From contig QGON01000066.1 in NCBI GenBank assembly GCA_003660235.1, forward strand, positions 90,832 through 154,831: a DNA stretch of 64,000 nt. Reading direction: 5' to 3'. This DNA comes from a bacterium endosymbiont of Escarpia laminata. Its GTDB lineage: Bacteria; Pseudomonadota; Gammaproteobacteria; Chromatiales; Chromatiaceae. Positions within the stretch are counted from its first letter, which is position 1. Each line of letters begins with the position of its first letter. The position numbers and the translations under genes are program-made. A model generated the notes under the pieces. That model saw only the letters and a program-made list of their open reading frames with translations, did no database searches and was not told the DNA's origin. Of this stretch, positions 49,201-56,634 are shown piece after piece.

Positions 49201-52200
49201 GCCGGCACCATCGTAGGTGTTGAGCCAAGCGTATCCGATACGGTCAGAACGGGTGATAAGCCTGCCCTGGGCATCATAGGTCCAGCTCTTTTCGTTACCC
49301 CGTGCGTCGTTATGACTCAGCATCCTTCCACCCAGGTCATAGGTGTAGCTGTGGGTCAGATCGAGGCCACCGCTGTCGCGCACCTCACCGGTAACGTTGC
49401 CGCGCACGTTATAGGTAAAGGTGTTCAGCGTACCGTCGGGCAGGGTCTCGGAGGTCATCTGGCTATCGGCATCATAGACCCGTACCGTCTCCACTGCCTG
49501 CACTGACCCGTTGACCACCGGAAAGCTGGTCTCGTGGGTGATGTTGCCCCGACCGTCGTATTCGTAGATGGCCGGGTTACCCCGGCGATCCCGAATGATC
49601 TGTGTGTTGTTGTCCAGGTCGTACTCCATCTCCACCCGCTCGCCGTTGCCGTCGGTGATGGCGATCAGCCTGCCGTCCGCATCAAATTCCTGGCGCTGGA
49701 CACTGCGACCCAGCGGATCGATGGTTTCGGTCAGATAGTGATTGCTGTCATAACGGTATTCGGTACGATTGGTCTCCGCATCGACCATTGCCACCAGATC
49801 ACCTTCGGCATCATATTCGTAGGTAATGTCATTGCCGTTGGGATCGGTAATGCGGGTGATGCGCCCCTGGGCATCGCGCACGAAGCTGACACTGAGTCCG
49901 TCTGAACGGGTGAAGCCGTTGTCATTGAGGGTCACCGTCAGCCCCGACGGATCTGTGACACTGGTCAGTTTGTAGCGTACCGAACTCGTGCCCTGGCTGA
50001 AGACATACTGGAAACCGTCCGGCGCCGTATAGGTAAAACCACTCGGGTTGTAGAGATCGAAATCAAAGGTCACGATCTGGTCGGGAGTGAACCAGGCCGG
50101 CTCCGTTCCATGTGGCACCAGTGACCCCTCGTCGTCATCGCCGAGCTGCAGATACTCCATGCCGGTGGGTCCGTACAACGTGAACGGATAGAGCTGCTGC
50201 TGGTGAGGTACAGGCCGCGCATAGAACTGATGTTTCTCACCTTCACCAAACTTGACCGTGACGAGATGCGGTTTGGTCGGCATCAATCCATAGGTGGTGA
50301 TAAATCCGCCAAGATTTACCTGCTGCCAACCATCTCCTGCCGGCCGGTTGGCAATCAGTTCCGCCTGGGTCAGGCTAAGATACCAGCCGTAACCGAAATC
50401 ACCCGGGATGTTGCGGCGGCGACTGTCGTAGGTCCGGTTGACCGTGATCGGGAAGCGGCCCACAGTGAGGTTCTTATCCTGGTAGTTGACCGAGAAGAGG
50501 CCGAGCTGGAGATCTGCAGTGACGTTGAGTTCGTGCAGCACCTCGGTGGTCAGTCCATTGATATCAGTTGCAACGAGCCGGACTTGGTAGAAGCCCGTCT
50601 CCATCAACGTGGTGTCGAGTACACCGAGGTTACCAGCGGCAACCTCTTGGTAACCTGTGTGGAAGAGGGTGAAGTCAGCAGTGCCCAAGGGTGCCCAGGA
50701 CAGTGTGTATTCAACCAGAGTTTCGTCACTGACCGTGCCGTCAATATTGACAAATCCATTGACCGGCTCCTCTTGCAATGGCGAGGTGATCGCTGCCACC
50801 GGCGCCGTGGTATCCGCGGCAGGATCCACCGCCTGGAATGTATCCAGGGCCGTCGATTCATTACCCGTGGCATCCCGTGCCACAGCCACAGCGTTGTATG
50901 TACCTAACACCGGTGGTGTGTAGACGGCGCTGCCACCGGCATCCAGTGGAACCGGCGTTCCGTTGATCTCAAGGGTTCTCTCTGCAACGCCCACGTCATC
51001 CGTAGCGATAACCGTGAGCGTGACCGGGTCACCCAATGCCACAGTGTAGGGATCGATGGTCAGAGTGATCGTGGGCGGCGTGGCATCGGGTATGCCCACC
51101 GCCTCGAAGCTGGTGCTGTTGGTTGAGACGTTTCCGGCGGGATCCCTGGCACTGGCATCCACCACATAGGTGCCTGGCTGATAGGCAATATAGGTTGACT
51201 CACCAGCGGCATCCAACGCCAAATCGAGCCCGCCGGGATCGCCAGGTCCGGTTACCTTTGCGGTGCGCTCGCTGACTGCAACATTGTCAGTAGCATTGAC
51301 ACTGATGGTGACAGGATTGAGCAGATCAACTGGATCGGGCAGTGCGGTCACGCCTACCGTGGGCGCTTCCGTATCCGCCAGGACATTGATGACGACCGTA
51401 TCAGACCCCTCATTGCCGGCCGCATCATGTGCCGTGGCCACGGCATTGTGGGGGCCGAGAACCACACTCACATAGGTGGCATCGCCATTGACATCGAGAG
51501 GATGGGGAGCACCGTCCACTTCCAAGGCAAGGTCGGCAACCGTACGATCGTCCGTCGCCTCAACATGGATCGCCACGGACTCTCCCTGCAGTACCGTGGC
51601 GGGGGTGGCGGTCATATTAACCGTCGGGTCGACAGTATCCTGGGTCAAGACAGAGAAATCCCTGCTCCTCGTTCCCACGTTACCGAGGGTGTCCTCGGAT
51701 GTGATCAGCGCCGTGTAGTCTCCTGCCGCAGGGGGCACATACAACCCGACCCCACCAACCAGCGGTACCGGTATCCCGTTGATGGTGAGGACAACCGAGG
51801 CAACGCCGTCCTCGTCGAAGGTCTGCTCGGTGACGGTTACCGTATCACCCGCCTCGATGTAATCCGGCGTTATGGTAATCCTGGTTCGCGGGAAGGGGAT
51901 CTCATTGATGAGCAGACGGTTCTGACCCTGAGGGTTGGCCTGTTGCAGATCGGCGTCGAAATCGTTTTCCACATCCTGGGGCAGCAGACTGAAGGTACGG
52001 CTGGTATCGACCGGCAGTTGTGCGCCGGTACCGTCGCTGAACACGCCGGTGCCATCATTCAAAAGCAGACGATCCTGGCCCATGTTGGCCAGGATCAAAT
52101 CGTCATCACCGTCGTAGTCGGCGTCGGCCACATTGACCTTGACCACGTAATCGCTCAAGGCGGGCAAACGCGCGCCGCTTTCATCGTTGAAAACACCACT

Positions 52201-53091
52201 ACCGTTATTGATCAGCAGACGAAGCCCTTCAGCCAGAATCAGATCCGGATCCCCGTCGCCATCGATATCGGTAATCAGGAGATCGAGACTCGTATCAAGC
52301 AAAACGGGTAGACGGAGGGCGGTCTCATCGCTGAAGACCCCCAATCCGTTGTTCACCAGCAATCGATTTTGGGTACCCTGGTTTGCGATCAGGAGATCCG
52401 GCGTACCATCACCGTTCAGATCCGCAACCTCCAGGTCAAAACTGGGATCCGTATCAGCGGGAAGCCGCAGCGTGGATTCATCGGCGAAGTTCCCGCTACC
52501 GTCGTTGATCAGGATCCGGTTACGGCCATCTCTGTTGGCCACCACCATATCCAGATCACCATCCCCATCCAGATCCCGCAGCTTGACCGCCATACTTTGA
52601 GCGGAATCGAAGGGCAGGCGGAAGAGACTCTCATCGGCAAATGTCCCTGTCCCGTCATTGATGAAGACCCTGTTTTGCCCAAAGACGCTGGCCAGTGCCA
52701 GATCCAGGTCGCCGTCCCCATCCACGTCGCCGAAATCGGCATCTATCAAGGTATCTTCAAGGGCCGGCAGACGGAAACTTGTCTGGTCGTCAAAAACACC
52801 GCTGCCATCGTTGATAAGCAGACGGCTCTGGCCACTGTTGTTTACGAGAAGATCGGAATCGCTGTCACCATCGATATCAGCGACAGTTTGACTGTAACTA
52901 TTGTCCGTTGCCGCAGGCAGGCGTAACGCGGTTTGGTCGGTGAAAGCGGAGAAGGCAGGAGAAACGATGAAACAGGTGAGGAGAAAAAAGATAAACAGAT
53001 ACGCCACCTCCAGAGAGTTCGATGTGACTCTCCGGACGAAACCTCTGGCGTCTTTACGCCAGCTCTGCCCACTTTTCTGTAGGCGCCGCAC
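46207..53091 (-). CDS. Secreted Rhs/YD-repeat protein with FG-GAP N-terminus and helical C-terminal tail (2,294 aa)
   Basis: The start is GTG 53091, with a weak ribosome binding site; the hydrophobic export segment (VAYLFIFFLLTCFIVSPAFSA) follows a ~30-residue basic extension. Residues ~50-397 are FG-GAP/VCBS repeats (DIDGDSDSD, DVDGDGDLD, LLINDGSG). Residues ~400-850 are Ig-like domains beginning DT.APTV. The Rhs wall begins at VNRTYDSRRR (~880) with FGYGWYLSL, and many YD repeats (YDANGN, YDALNRL, YDAVGN) run to ~2000. The Rhs core (YHADGLGSVRGL, then FYYLRARYYDPASGRF, then YLYANDNPVNYVDPTG) ends near 2117. The last ~175 residues are helical, with no toxin motif I recognise. In polymorphic toxins this is the toxin position, normally followed by an immunity gene, but the next gene is the PKD giant, 59 bp on. 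It is a paralogue of the Rhs gene at the left edge. Confidence 0.9.
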   Translation of the reverse strand: MRRLQKSGQSWRKDARGFVRRVTSNSLEVAYLFIFFLLTCFIVSPAFSAFTDQTALRLPAATDNSYSQTVADIDGDSDSDLLVNNSGQSRLLINDGSGVFDDQTSFRLPALEDTLIDADFGDVDGDGDLDLALASVFGQNRVFINDGTGTFADESLFRLPFDSAQSMAVKLRDLDGDGDLDMVVANRDGRNRILINDGSGNFADESTLRLPADTDPSFDLEVADLNGDGTPDLLIANQGTQNRLLVNNGLGVFSDETALRLPVLLDTSLDLLITDIDGDGDPDLILAEGLRLLINNGSGVFNDESGARLPALSDYVVKVNVADADYDGDDDLILANMGQDRLLLNDGTGVFSDGTGAQLPVDTSRTFSLLPQDVENDFDADLQQANPQGQNRLLINEIPFPRTRITITPDYIEAGDTVTVTEQTFDEDGVASVVLTINGIPVPLVGGVGLYVPPAAGDYTALITSEDTLGNVGTRSRDFSVLTQDTVDPTVNMTATPATVLQGESVAIHVEATDDRTVADLALEVDGAPHPLDVNGDATYVSVVLGPHNAVATAHDAAGNEGSDTVVINVLADTEAPTVGVTALPDPVDLLNPVTISVNATDNVAVSERTAKVTGPGDPGGLDLALDAAGESTYIAYQPGTYVVDASARDPAGNVSTNSTSFEAVGIPDATPPTITLTIDPYTVALGDPVTLTVIATDDVGVAERTLEINGTPVPLDAGGSAVYTPPVLGTYNAVAVARDATGNESTALDTFQAVDPAADTTAPVAAITSPLQEEPVNGFVNIDGTVSDETLVEYTLSWAPLGTADFTLFHTGYQEVAAGNLGVLDTTLMETGFYQVRLVATDINGLTTEVLHELNVTADLQLGLFSVNYQDKNLTVGRFPITVNRTYDSRRRNIPGDFGYGWYLSLTQAELIANRPAGDGWQQVNLGGFITTYGLMPTKPHLVTVKFGEGEKHQFYARPVPHQQQLYPFTLYGPTGMEYLQLGDDDEGSLVPHGTEPAWFTPDQIVTFDFDLYNPSGFTYTAPDGFQYVFSQGTSSVRYKLTSVTDPSGLTVTLNDNGFTRSDGLSVSFVRDAQGRITRITDPNGNDITYEYDAEGDLVAMVDAETNRTEYRYDSNHYLTETIDPLGRSVQRQEFDADGRLIAITDGNGERVEMEYDLDNNTQIIRDRRGNPAIYEYDGRGNITHETSFPVVNGSVQAVETVRVYDADSQMTSETLPDGTLNTFTYNVRGNVTGEVRDSGGLDLTHSYTYDLGGRMLSHNDARGNEKSWTYDAQGRLITRSDRIGYAWLNTYDGAGNRIRETGPLGNYTLIEYNAQGGVTAKERYDSSDVRLRRMEYAYDANGNKLSQTVIVTVGGTPTAATTTYTYNGNSQRLTQTDPLGHVTQMEYDPVGNRITEIDGLGNRTEYTYNVLGKVTRIDYPDGAASVYGYDADYNRDAVTDLNGNTVNYLFDAANRIIHVGYPDGSNRVKHYDSTGNLVVEIDEAGNRTDHTYDSTGRRTSTTQPLVYDAVADANTQPLTVYEYDANGNRTAVVDANGNRTDYTFDAENHKTHTLYPDGNTAASVYNPAGKETSSTDPMGLTTEYEYDALNRLLQSSLPPPMAGDPSSDTLFGFNEAGNLVSQTDANGHTTLYTYDLAGNRTSRTLPGGQAESFTYDAANRLVGHTDFNGNSTTFGNDERGRRTLILYHDGSSLSVTYNGMGKRLSVVDSRGVTNYEYDNRNRLVRRVDPDGLTLDYAYTVINRLASVATSGGRTTSHSYDALGRLLSTTAADSGVTDFAYDPVGNLVLQEQANGTSTEHAYNNRNQLTSLHNRYSDDNIISAYVYTLDGNGLRTRIDELMGNAVEYVYDDNSRLIRETRVGANAYDHQYSYDAVGNRTEVDKDGAITAYTYDVNDRMTSAGAATYSYDANGNLTGTSEAGDTSSFEYDVADRMVRVIMPGGAVTDYLYDGDGIRVSRTDASGTTRYLVDGANQTGVTQVIEELDGGGALQVNYTYGMDLLSQDRSGAISYYHADGLGSVRGLTNGSETLTDTYLYDAYGNEVAVTGTTENSYRFVGEQYDPNIGFYYLRARYYDPASGRFVSMDPASGDPQSPISLHRYLYANDNPVNYVDPTGEFTLTGMMVAMSIRMNLMKATAPHQIRFFLRANMIAECILRPAYTKFGKAIENMGNNIGGSISMMISARKEIAAGYRALQAAGKDMYKSIVDDLKPDWYKTLEEIYNTIIALKDGKLLVAVGITPKIEALEKYYDDVKKATDETAAAWAAAEKGDVSGACVLFKAADGIWTATETPDP

Positions 53092-53121
53092 TGCTCAAGC
53101 CCTCAACTCGAAGCAGCGATG

Positions 53122-53141
53122 CAGCTGAAAGGTTTCAGCTG
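53122..53141. promoter_or_regulatory. Palindrome upstream of the Rhs/giant-protein cluster
   Basis: CAGCTGAAA and TTTCAGCTG face each other around a central GG, giving 9-bp perfect arms. It lies 31 bp before the GTG start of the Rhs gene, so it could be an operator or a 5'-leader hairpin. No regulator is encoded nearby. Confidence 0.35.
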
Positions 53142-53702
53142 AACAACATCGGATAACGCAGACTTAACGCCCGATAGACCGTCGTCATACACAGCGATCA
53201 TCAGTTATTACCTCCCCATGTGCCAATCCAGCACTTACTCGATCCTGTCGAGCAAAAATAAGGAGGAGCCGTCCACTGAGAACTCCTTTTCGATTTTTCC
53301 CTGTCTATTTTTCAGTGAGAAAAACGTTACGGCTCACTCACTCAACTATTCACCGTCCTCTATAGATTTATAGGCAAACATTGTGCCGCCAACCATAGAA
53401 TCTTGCGCTGACTGATATAGACACAACCAATAACATTGCTTTTTATAGGCTTTACTGATGGTTAGGAAGTAACCTCTCGAGCATTCGAAAATCGATAAAG
53501 AGACTCATGATTTATTCGGACGAGGTTATCAAATCCCATTCAAATCTTGACCTGAGAAAGACCTTCACAGATAACTCCTTGTTTTTACATGTGATTTATC
53601 TGAAAAAGTAGCGGATCAGAAAAGCTGTCGAAAAAGTTTACAGTTTTTTACGCCCGATTAATCGTTAGATTACTTATTGGACAGGATAAAGGGCACAATC
53701 TG

Positions 53703-53716
53703 TTGACGTGCATCAA
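53703..53716. promoter_or_regulatory. Possible FNR/CRP-family binding site
   Basis: TTGACGTGCATCAA differs by one base from the FNR consensus TTGAT-N4-ATCAA. It is about 610 bp upstream of the Rhs start, which is far for direct control. Single half-degenerate matches are common by chance, so this is weak. Confidence 0.2.
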
Positions 53717-53885
53717 TAAAAGAACATCAATCCAGGCACAAAGGAATATTTTTTATATTATTTTCAATTGGTTATGTAGATCAGAAGTTTTTTCCGGTCA
53801 GGAAGTGTAATCCTGCCAATGGTGTCGGAATTATTTACAACGGAATGGGATTCCCTTGAAGACCAAGTCAAGAATTAGGGTAGAA

Positions 53886-53939
53886 GCGGCGCCTCGCCGC
53901 GATGGCTCCGTAGACAGGCAAGTCGCGGCGGGGCGCCGC
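53886..53939. terminator. GC-rich hairpin downstream of the lipoprotein gene
   Basis: 17-bp arms (53886-53902 and 53923-53939, GCGGCGCC... against ...GGCGCCGC) pair with one mismatch around a 20-nt loop, 11 bp after the lipoprotein stop. There is no U-tract, so it may be a repetitive extragenic palindrome or an RNA-stabilising stem rather than a classic intrinsic terminator. Confidence 0.5.
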
Positions 53940-53949
53940 CCCTGCAAAC

Positions 53950-54339
53950 CTATTCCGCTTCATCCACCACGCGAAGTGAGTGCAGTGCCTGGTGATCGAT
54001 ATCGCCCGGCAGTTCATCAGGGCGATTGTAGTAAATGTCCCAGAATTCCTTCGATGTCAGCCAACCCTTTTCCGGCAGGAAAACCCTGCGTCCTTCCACA
54101 TCGACAGTAAATTGGGTCGGTTCCGTGGGAACAGCGGATTCCGCCTCAACCCTGGCGGACTGCCCGGCAGGGTCCTCCCTTTCCTCTCTCGCCCCTTCCA
54201 TCGCAGGATCCGGCACATCTCTTACTCTCGGCATTGCGGACTCTGCCGGTAGCTGAGACGTATCTTCCGCTGGCTCCTCGCCGCAGGCTGAAAGAAAAAA
54301 GGCCAAAAAACAGATGATGAGGAGTCTGGCATGTTTCAC
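53950..54339 (-). CDS. Small predicted lipoprotein of unknown function
   Basis: 129 residues from GTG 54339, with GAGG about 7 nt upstream. The N-terminus has a hydrophobic stretch (LLIICFLAFFLSAC) ending in a good lipobox, L-S-A-C19, so the mature protein should be lipidated at Cys19 and sit in the outer or inner membrane. Residues 20-75 are acidic, Pro/Ala/Glu-rich and probably disordered. The C-terminal ~50 residues (VFLPEKGWLTSKEFWDIYYN, then LPGDIDHQALHSLRVVD) look like a small compact domain that I do not recognise. It lies 92 bp downstream of the PEP-CTERM gene in the same direction, with a hairpin between them, so co-transcription is uncertain. Confidence 0.75.
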   Translation of the reverse strand: MKHARLLIICFLAFFLSACGEEPAEDTSQLPAESAMPRVRDVPDPAMEGAREEREDPAGQSARVEAESAVPTEPTQFTVDVEGRRVFLPEKGWLTSKEFWDIYYNRPDELPGDIDHQALHSLRVVDEAE

Positions 54340-54385
54340 CGAAGGACCTCTCTTTGCAGTTGTAGCGACGGCTGGAAACCAACGG

Positions 54386-54407
54386 CGGAGCGGCGTTTGC
54401 CGCTCCG
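54386..54407. terminator. Hairpin between PEP-CTERM gene and lipoprotein gene
   Basis: CGGAGCGGC (54386-54394) and GCCGCTCCG (54399-54407) form a perfect 9-bp stem with a 4-nt loop, 24 bp after the stop of the PEP-CTERM gene. There is no strong T-run on the minus strand. It could be an attenuating or processing stem. Confidence 0.45.
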
Positions 54408-54431
54408 TGCAAGGGGGACTCGGAAGAGGGT

Positions 54432-55175
54432 TCAGGCAGTATGCTTGCGGCGGCGAATGCTACCCAACCCAAGGAGGCCAGCGCCAAACAACAGGAGAAC
54501 CGAAGGCTCTGGAGCCGGAATCGATGATCTAGTCAGAGACCCGGAGAAAAAGATCTGATCCGGGGAAGTATCATCCGCCTGCGTAAGATAAAAACCACCC
54601 ACAGGTGGGGCATCGGTCATCAGCACCAGTTCGATGAACGCCTGCTCACCCACAGCAAGAGTGAAGTCCCAACCCATGGCCATGGAGACATCATCCGGTG
54701 GTGTCAGGGTTTGATCATCGTTCCAATCGTAGAACACCTGATTATCCAGATACGAAAGTCCCGGTGCACTGTTCTCGATATTCCAGTAGATATCACCGAT
54801 ATATGGCACACCTGCAGACCCATTGGTGGGTGAACCCCAACCAGGCTCGTCGATCTCCCAGTACTGGTCAGCCCCCAGTGTCCCCGTAGCCCACCCGGTT
54901 TCGTTGAAGGGCGAGTTGCTCGCCTGATCGATCTCATGATCGAACCAGCCACCGAAGAAATGATCGCCGGTTCCGGTAATGGTTGCCGTAACTATACCCA
55001 GTCCCGTAAGCATATCGAATCCACTGACATCAACACTGGCAGGCACGGCGGCAGCGCTGAAAGTCCCCTCGATATTGAAACCGAAGTCTTTCAGATCAAC
55101 CTCTGCATGGGAGGAAAAGGCAGCCAACCCCAGGACCGAAGCCATAATCCAAGCGGAATATCTATGTTTCATCAT
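54432..55175 (-). CDS. PEP-CTERM sorting-domain protein
   Basis: About 247 residues from ATG 55175; GGGAGG lies ~10 nt upstream, and the longer frame to 55262 has no such site. A signal peptide (WIMASVLGLAAFSSHA) precedes EVDLKDFGFN. The C-terminus carries a textbook PEP-CTERM signal: PAPEPSVLLLFGAGLLGLGS followed by RRRK, i.e. a PEP box, a hydrophobic helix and a basic end. Such proteins are cut by the exosortase EpsH/XrtA and exported with extracellular polysaccharide; the exosortase locus must lie elsewhere in the genome. The body is Gly/Asp/Trp-rich (GDHFFGGWFDHEID and others), typical of these secreted beta-sandwich proteins. The exact function is unknown. Confidence 0.9.
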   Translation of the reverse strand: MMKHRYSAWIMASVLGLAAFSSHAEVDLKDFGFNIEGTFSAAAVPASVDVSGFDMLTGLGIVTATITGTGDHFFGGWFDHEIDQASNSPFNETGWATGTLGADQYWEIDEPGWGSPTNGSAGVPYIGDIYWNIENSAPGLSYLDNQVFYDWNDDQTLTPPDDVSMAMGWDFTLAVGEQAFIELVLMTDAPPVGGFYLTQADDTSPDQIFFSGSLTRSSIPAPEPSVLLLFGAGLLGLGSIRRRKHTA

Positions 55176-55302
55176 CTTATTTTCGCCTCCCGACGCTGGA
55201 TGTAGATGCTTTGTACTAGATAATGAATTCAGAGCAAGATTTGAACCAGATATTTTCGACACACGCTTAACTTTTTGTATTTTTTACTAATTTAACAAAA
55301 AT

Positions 55303-55319
55303 TAGGATTATTTATCCTA
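55303..55319. promoter_or_regulatory. Small dyad upstream of the PEP-CTERM gene
   Basis: TAGGAT and ATCCTA face each other across 5 nt in an AT-rich stretch about 130 bp upstream of the PEP-CTERM start. It may be an operator or part of the promoter; the evidence is only the symmetry. Confidence 0.2.
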
Positions 55320-55373
55320 TTCTGTTTCCGCCCAAAATCGAAATCTGTAAAATATTCCGACAGTGAAAAGATA

Positions 55374-55450
55374 GGTGACAGGTGACAGGTGACAGGTGAC
55401 AGGTGACAGGTGACAGGTGACAGGTGACAGGTGACAGGTGACAGGTGACA
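55374..55450. repeat. Heptanucleotide tandem repeat, 11 copies of GGTGACA
   Basis: Eleven perfect copies of GGTGACA run without interruption over 77 bp. A degenerate reverse-complement copy (CCTGTCACCTGAAACCTGTTACC) lies 120 bp further on at 55568-55590. It sits in the 426-bp intergenic space between the convergently placed 3' end of the pentapeptide gene and the 5' side of the PEP-CTERM gene, about 200 bp upstream of the latter. Uninterrupted short repeats change length easily by slippage. Confidence 0.95.
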
Positions 55451-55601
55451 GCAGAATTATTGCGGGAGCATTTTTTGGGTCAAGTAGAAATTATCATATT
55501 TTTTACTCCGCCCCTCCAAAATTGTTTCCTCCCCCTGCGGGAGAGGGGAATCAATACGACCTTGATACCTGTCACCTGAAACCTGTTACCTATATCTTTT
55601 T

Positions 55602-56469
55602 TCACCTGAGATTCTGCTTATACGACGGTATATCCGCATTCAGCGCCTTGGAAAAGTTGGAAAAGTCCATGGTCACTGAGGCCAGTTCGACGCCTTCGAA
55701 GTTGGTATTGGTGACATCGGCACTGCGCATCACGGTGCCCCCCATCACTGCATGAGAGAGATCGGCGCCGGAGAGATTGACATTCCTCATCACACAGTCC
55801 TCGGCGGAGATATTGCGCAGATGAGCGCCACTCAGGTTGGCCCCTTCCAGGTTGGCCAGATTGATCGCGCTGAAACCATCCGGCTGCAGACTTTCAAGGT
55901 TGATCCCACTGAGATTGGCCTTGATCAGATTGGTGTCGTTCAGATGGGCATCCCGGAAATCGGCATTGGAGAGATCCGCCCTGCGCAGATTGCGCCTTGA
56001 TGAAAAGCGCATCATGGGCCATAGCGCCGGATAGATCGGCCTGCTGAAAATCGGCATCGCACATATCCGCACGGCTCAGGTCGGCACCTGACAGATTGGC
56101 TCGTCGAAACATCCCGTTACGCAGGTCGGCACCTCTCAGATCAGCCCCGGAGAGATCCGCCCCTTCCAGCACCGCCGCATTGGCGCGTACGTTACTGCCG
56201 AAACGCGCCTGAACCAAATTTGCGTCTTTCAGACTCGCTCCACTCAGATGTGCATTATTGAATGTTGCCCCTTGTAGATTGGCGCCACTCAGATCGGCAT
56301 CGACCAACTCAGTTGAGTTGAATCGCGCACCCCGCAGATCCCTGTTTCTCAGATCTGCCGCCTCCAGATCCATCTCCCGCAGATCCGCGCCGACCAGCGT
56401 TTCGAGTTCGAGACTGGCAATCACTTCACCCGACACTTTGTTTTTGATTTCCAGCATTTTTTTCTCCAT
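55602..56469 (-). pseudogene. Pentapeptide-repeat protein, frameshifted
   Basis: Two overlapping frames together make one protein of about 288 residues. The first frame (ATG 56469; ATG 56457 has the better GGAG spacing) starts LEIKNKVSGEVIASLEL and continues with A(D/N)LXX repeats such as ADLSGANLQGA. At about 55992 the repeat pattern jumps to another frame. Removing one C after ...LFIKA restores a perfect run, KA-NLRRADLSNADF, so a single-base insertion is the simplest explanation. The second part continues the repeats and ends KQNLR. Such proteins fold into a right-handed beta-helix; some mimic DNA, many have unknown roles. Either the gene is broken or the read has a one-base error. It is divergent from the RND gene. 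Confidence 0.85.
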
Positions 56470-56549
56470 TTTTTTGCCGTATCACTGTTATGCCCAATTG
56501 GAAGCATAGTCCCAGCCTCTACCCTCTGGAAGACTTTATCCATCCAAGA

Positions 56550-56561
56550 TGATCATGATCA
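56550..56561. promoter_or_regulatory. Palindrome in the divergent promoter region of the RND gene
   Basis: TGATCATGATCA is a perfect 12-bp palindrome 73 bp upstream of the RND start, close to a TATACT (56584-56589) that could be its -10 box. It may be an operator for a local efflux regulator, but none is encoded in the window. Confidence 0.3.
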
Positions 56562-56634
56562 ACAGAAGAAGCTTATCAACAACTATACTGCTTCATAGAT
56601 AGTGCGTTTTTTCGCAGTCTGTGGAAAGCCGTCA

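Larger units (their letters stand above)
53092..53949. other. AT-rich intergenic region upstream of the giant cluster
   Basis: About 860 bp, markedly more AT-rich than the genes on either side. No convincing gene is seen. It contains a 20-bp near-perfect palindrome at 53122-53141, an FNR/CRP-type dyad at 53703-53716 (TTGAC-N4-ATCAA), and a GC-rich hairpin at 53886-53939. It is the most likely place for the promoter of the Rhs/giant-protein transcription unit. Confidence 0.5.

Noticed and set aside
55374..55450. CRISPR array
   Set aside because: The 7-bp units are contiguous with no spacers, and there are no cas genes.
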